Below the pieces are notes generated by a model. The model had not been told where the DNA came from and made no database searches. It worked only from the letters and a program-made list of their open reading frames with translations. The position numbers and the translations under genes were made by a program. A stretch of 5,378 bases of DNA, from assembly GCA_020024475.1 (NCBI GenBank), contig JAHHTS010000131.1, positions 1 through 5,378 of the forward strand, written 5' to 3'. Shown in pieces: positions 3,810-5,378 of the stretch. Positions within the stretch are counted from its first letter, which is position 1; every line of letters begins with the position of its first letter. The DNA comes from Oscillospiraceae bacterium. Its GTDB lineage: Bacteria; Bacillota; Clostridia; Oscillospirales; Ruminococcaceae.

Positions 3810-4945
3810 AAGTCTTTTTGAATCATTATAAGCAAAGGTATTTTGTGGGCATATTGAAAGAATATAAACATAAGATATTTTTTGAATATGATAAGAATTT
3901 TCTTAAAACAGGTATTGAAATATCACCGTTTTATCTGCCATTGAAAGCTGGGGTTTTTGAAGAGAAAAAAGGTGTGTTTCATGGGTTGTTTGGGGTGTTT
4001 AATGATAGTCTTCCCGATGGGTGGGGGTGTTTGCTTTTAGATAAGTATCTACAAAAACAAGGTTTATCTTATAATGAAATATCACCGTTAATGCGATTAT
4101 CATTAACTGGGAAATCTGGCATGGGAGCATTGGAATATGAACCAAGTCAGGAATATTATAATTTATACGAAAATATCAACTTAGATGAATTACAGTACCA
4201 GTCAAATTTACTATTAAATGAACAAGATATAAATGATCTAGAGCAACTTATCACACTTAATGGTTCTAGTGGTGGTGCAAGACCAAAAATAGTTTGTTAT
4301 GTATCAGAAGATAAGAAAAAGCTTATCAATCAATATAAAACGGGCTATGAAAGCTGGATTATAAAATTTTCTTCAAAATTTGACCCCAAAAATATTGGAG
4401 TGCATGAATATGTGTATTCACTTCTTGCAAAGGAAGCAGGATTAATAATGCCTGAAACGTATCTTTTTGAGTCTACTAAAAATGCTGGATATTTTGGTGT
4501 AAAGCGTTTTGATAGAACACTTGATAATAAAAAAATACATATCCACACAGCAGCAGGATTATTGCATTGTGATTTTAGAGTACCGTCCCTTGATTATGCA
4601 GATTTAATGAAATTAACTTCAATACTAACAAAGGATAAAGAGCAAGTAAAAAATATGCTTAGGCTTATGGTTTTCAATATTAAGTCAGAGAATAAAGATG
4701 ATCATGCAAAAAACTTCTCTTTTTTGTTAGATGAAAATTACCAATGGAAATTGACTCCAGCTTATGATTTGACCCAGCTAAAAAGATCAGAACATTTTAC
4801 AACTGTAAATGGTAAGGGGAAAGATATTACAAATAATGATATAATAAAACTAGCTCATGATTTTGACTTTTCATCAAAAGAAACAAATGAAATCATAGAA
4901 CAAACAGAAAATGCCCTTTCTCATTATCAAACATATATGAAATAA
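3803..4945 (+). CDS. hipA: HipA-family serine/threonine protein kinase toxin
   Basis: HipA kinases phosphorylate targets such as glutamyl-tRNA synthetase, causing growth arrest and persistence; this protein's own substrate is not shown by the sequence. It has 380 residues, somewhat shorter than the 440 of E. coli HipA. The N-terminal HipA domain spans about 1-110 and includes FNDSLPDGWG (66-75). The Gly-rich loop GSSGGARPK (154-162) carries two adjacent serines where HipA proteins autophosphorylate. WIIKF (185-189) supplies the probable ATP-binding Lys188. The catalytic loop DDHAKNF (299-305) supplies Asp300 and Asn304, and AYDLT (320-324) supplies the metal-binding Asp322. All kinase elements are intact, so it should be active. 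It overlaps hipB by 7 nt. The N-terminal subdomain is fused, unlike three-gene HipBST systems. No clear terminator follows it. Confidence 0.93.
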   Translation: MLKVFLNHYKQRYFVGILKEYKHKIFFEYDKNFLKTGIEISPFYLPLKAGVFEEKKGVFHGLFGVFNDSLPDGWGCLLLDKYLQKQGLSYNEISPLMRLSLTGKSGMGALEYEPSQEYYNLYENINLDELQYQSNLLLNEQDINDLEQLITLNGSSGGARPKIVCYVSEDKKKLINQYKTGYESWIIKFSSKFDPKNIGVHEYVYSLLAKEAGLIMPETYLFESTKNAGYFGVKRFDRTLDNKKIHIHTAAGLLHCDFRVPSLDYADLMKLTSILTKDKEQVKNMLRLMVFNIKSENKDDHAKNFSFLLDENYQWKLTPAYDLTQLKRSEHFTTVNGKGKDITNNDIIKLAHDFDFSSKETNEIIEQTENALSHYQTYMK

Positions 4946-4961
4946 CTGTTATGATAATATA

Positions 4962-4990
4962 TTGACAAAACAAAAAATATTATAGAAAAT
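4962..4990 (+). promoter_or_regulatory. Weak candidate promoter after hipA
   Basis: TTGACA (4962-4967) is a perfect -35 match. Seventeen bases later GAAAAT (4985-4990) matches the -10 at 4/6. It would start transcription near 4997, just before the right-edge ORF. Because no terminator separates hipA from that ORF, read-through is an alternative. Confidence 0.25.
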
Positions 4991-5020
4991 TGTATAAATT
5001 CATATTGGTTTCAAAATGAA

Positions 5021-5378
5021 ATGAAATTTTCAAGTTCTATGTATTTGAAGGTATGTAGTCATAAGAATTTATATGCTTTGTATGATGATTTACTAAAAGC
5101 TATCATAATCAATAATGCAAAGCAAAAAACAAGAATACAAAGGAAAATCTCACTCGAAAAAGCCTTATATCTTTTGCAAGAATTAGAAAGTATAGAGGAA
5201 CAATTAAGCCAGTTACGAATAAGATTAAAAGTTGAAAAGCAATTTAATTATAACTTGGCTATAAGTATGGAGATTATGGAATTGGTGAATATTCTACTTA
5301 AAGAGGCAGCACAAAAGGTTTGTACAAAAACAAAATTTTCCAAAAGTGAAGTGTATAAAGAGGTACAATCTATTAGGG
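5021..5378 (+). CDS. Incomplete helical protein running off the right edge, unrecognised (possible four-helix-bundle type)
   Basis: This frame is open from 4958 to the window edge (140 codons), far longer than chance allows in this base composition. The first ATG is at 5021, giving 119 visible residues; another ATG is at 5039. Neither has a good Shine-Dalgarno sequence, so an unusual start such as ATT at 4961, or loss of the true N-terminus, is possible. The protein looks almost wholly alpha-helical and basic. Probable helices are about 16-30 (KNLYALYDDLLKAII), 42-74 (SLEKALYLLQELESIEEQL, then RIRLKVEK) and 76-99 (YNLAISMEIMELVNILLKE). Spacing of hydrophobic residues suggests a helical bundle. 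There is no signal peptide or membrane segment. The arrangement recalls four-helix-bundle proteins of the Avd type that accompany diversity-generating retroelement reverse transcriptases, but this is a loose resemblance. The end and the next gene are outside the window. Confidence 0.7.
   Translation, partial: MKFSSSMYLKVCSHKNLYALYDDLLKAIIINNAKQKTRIQRKISLEKALYLLQELESIEEQLSQLRIRLKVEKQFNYNLAISMEIMELVNILLKEAAQKVCTKTKFSKSEVYKEVQSIR

Noticed and set aside
4345..4548. Minus-strand open frame of 67 codons inside hipA
   Set aside because: Antisense to conserved kinase sequence; no start signals.
1..5378. CRISPR array, tRNA, rRNA, riboswitch or insertion-sequence structure
   Set aside because: No regularly spaced repeats, no cloverleaf or CCA end, no conserved leader fold and no transposase motifs were found on reading both strands.

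Overview
The window is an AT-rich (roughly 30% G+C by eye) bacterial segment with short intergenic regions, clear AGGAGG/GAGG/AAGG-type ribosome binding sites and intrinsic terminators. This fits a low-GC Bacillota-like organism (for example a Negativicutes or clostridial gut anaerobe). A low-GC Fusobacteria, Brachyspira or Campylobacter-type host cannot be excluded. There are no housekeeping genes. The content is accessory: toxin-antitoxin and stress-type modules plus orphans.

Layout from left to right. Positions 1-151 hold an open minus-strand frame that runs off the left edge. Positions 152-408 hold no firm gene, only a speculative 23-codon ORF. A 117-residue orphan protein follows on the minus strand (762-409), ending in a clean intrinsic terminator. 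Divergent from it, after a 225-base AT-rich control region, is a plus-strand gene (988-1494) whose protein is two DinJ/RelB-like ribbon-helix-helix units in one chain. It is closed by a second, probably bidirectional terminator at about 1536-1568. Two Fic-domain genes lie in tandem on the minus strand (3331-2564, then 2426-1629). Both carry the N-terminal S/T-xxx-E-G autoinhibitory motif of class II Fic proteins and an intact Fic active-site loop. Divergent from them is a hipB-hipA operon (3507-3809 and 3803-4945, 7-nt overlap). At the right edge, from 5021 (open since 4958), an incomplete helical protein runs out of the window.

How the genes may work together. The 175-base gap between the upstream fic gene and hipB looks like a shared control region. 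A good sigma-A-type promoter for fic (TTTACA-17-TATACT) is overlapped by the inverted repeat GTTAGT-N14-ACTAAC. On the hipB side, an extended -10 (TGTTAGAAT) is followed at about the expected start site by a perfect 14-bp palindrome. The simplest inference is that HipB autoregulates hipBA and may also control the neighbouring fic gene. The other modules (tandem RHH protein, orphan 117-aa protein) are closed off by their own terminators and look like independent cassettes.

The most unusual items are the single-chain tandem DinJ-like regulator with no toxin partner, the paired class II Fic genes beside a hipBA operon with operator-like repeats between them, and the truncated helical ORF at the right edge, whose identity depends on sequence outside the window.
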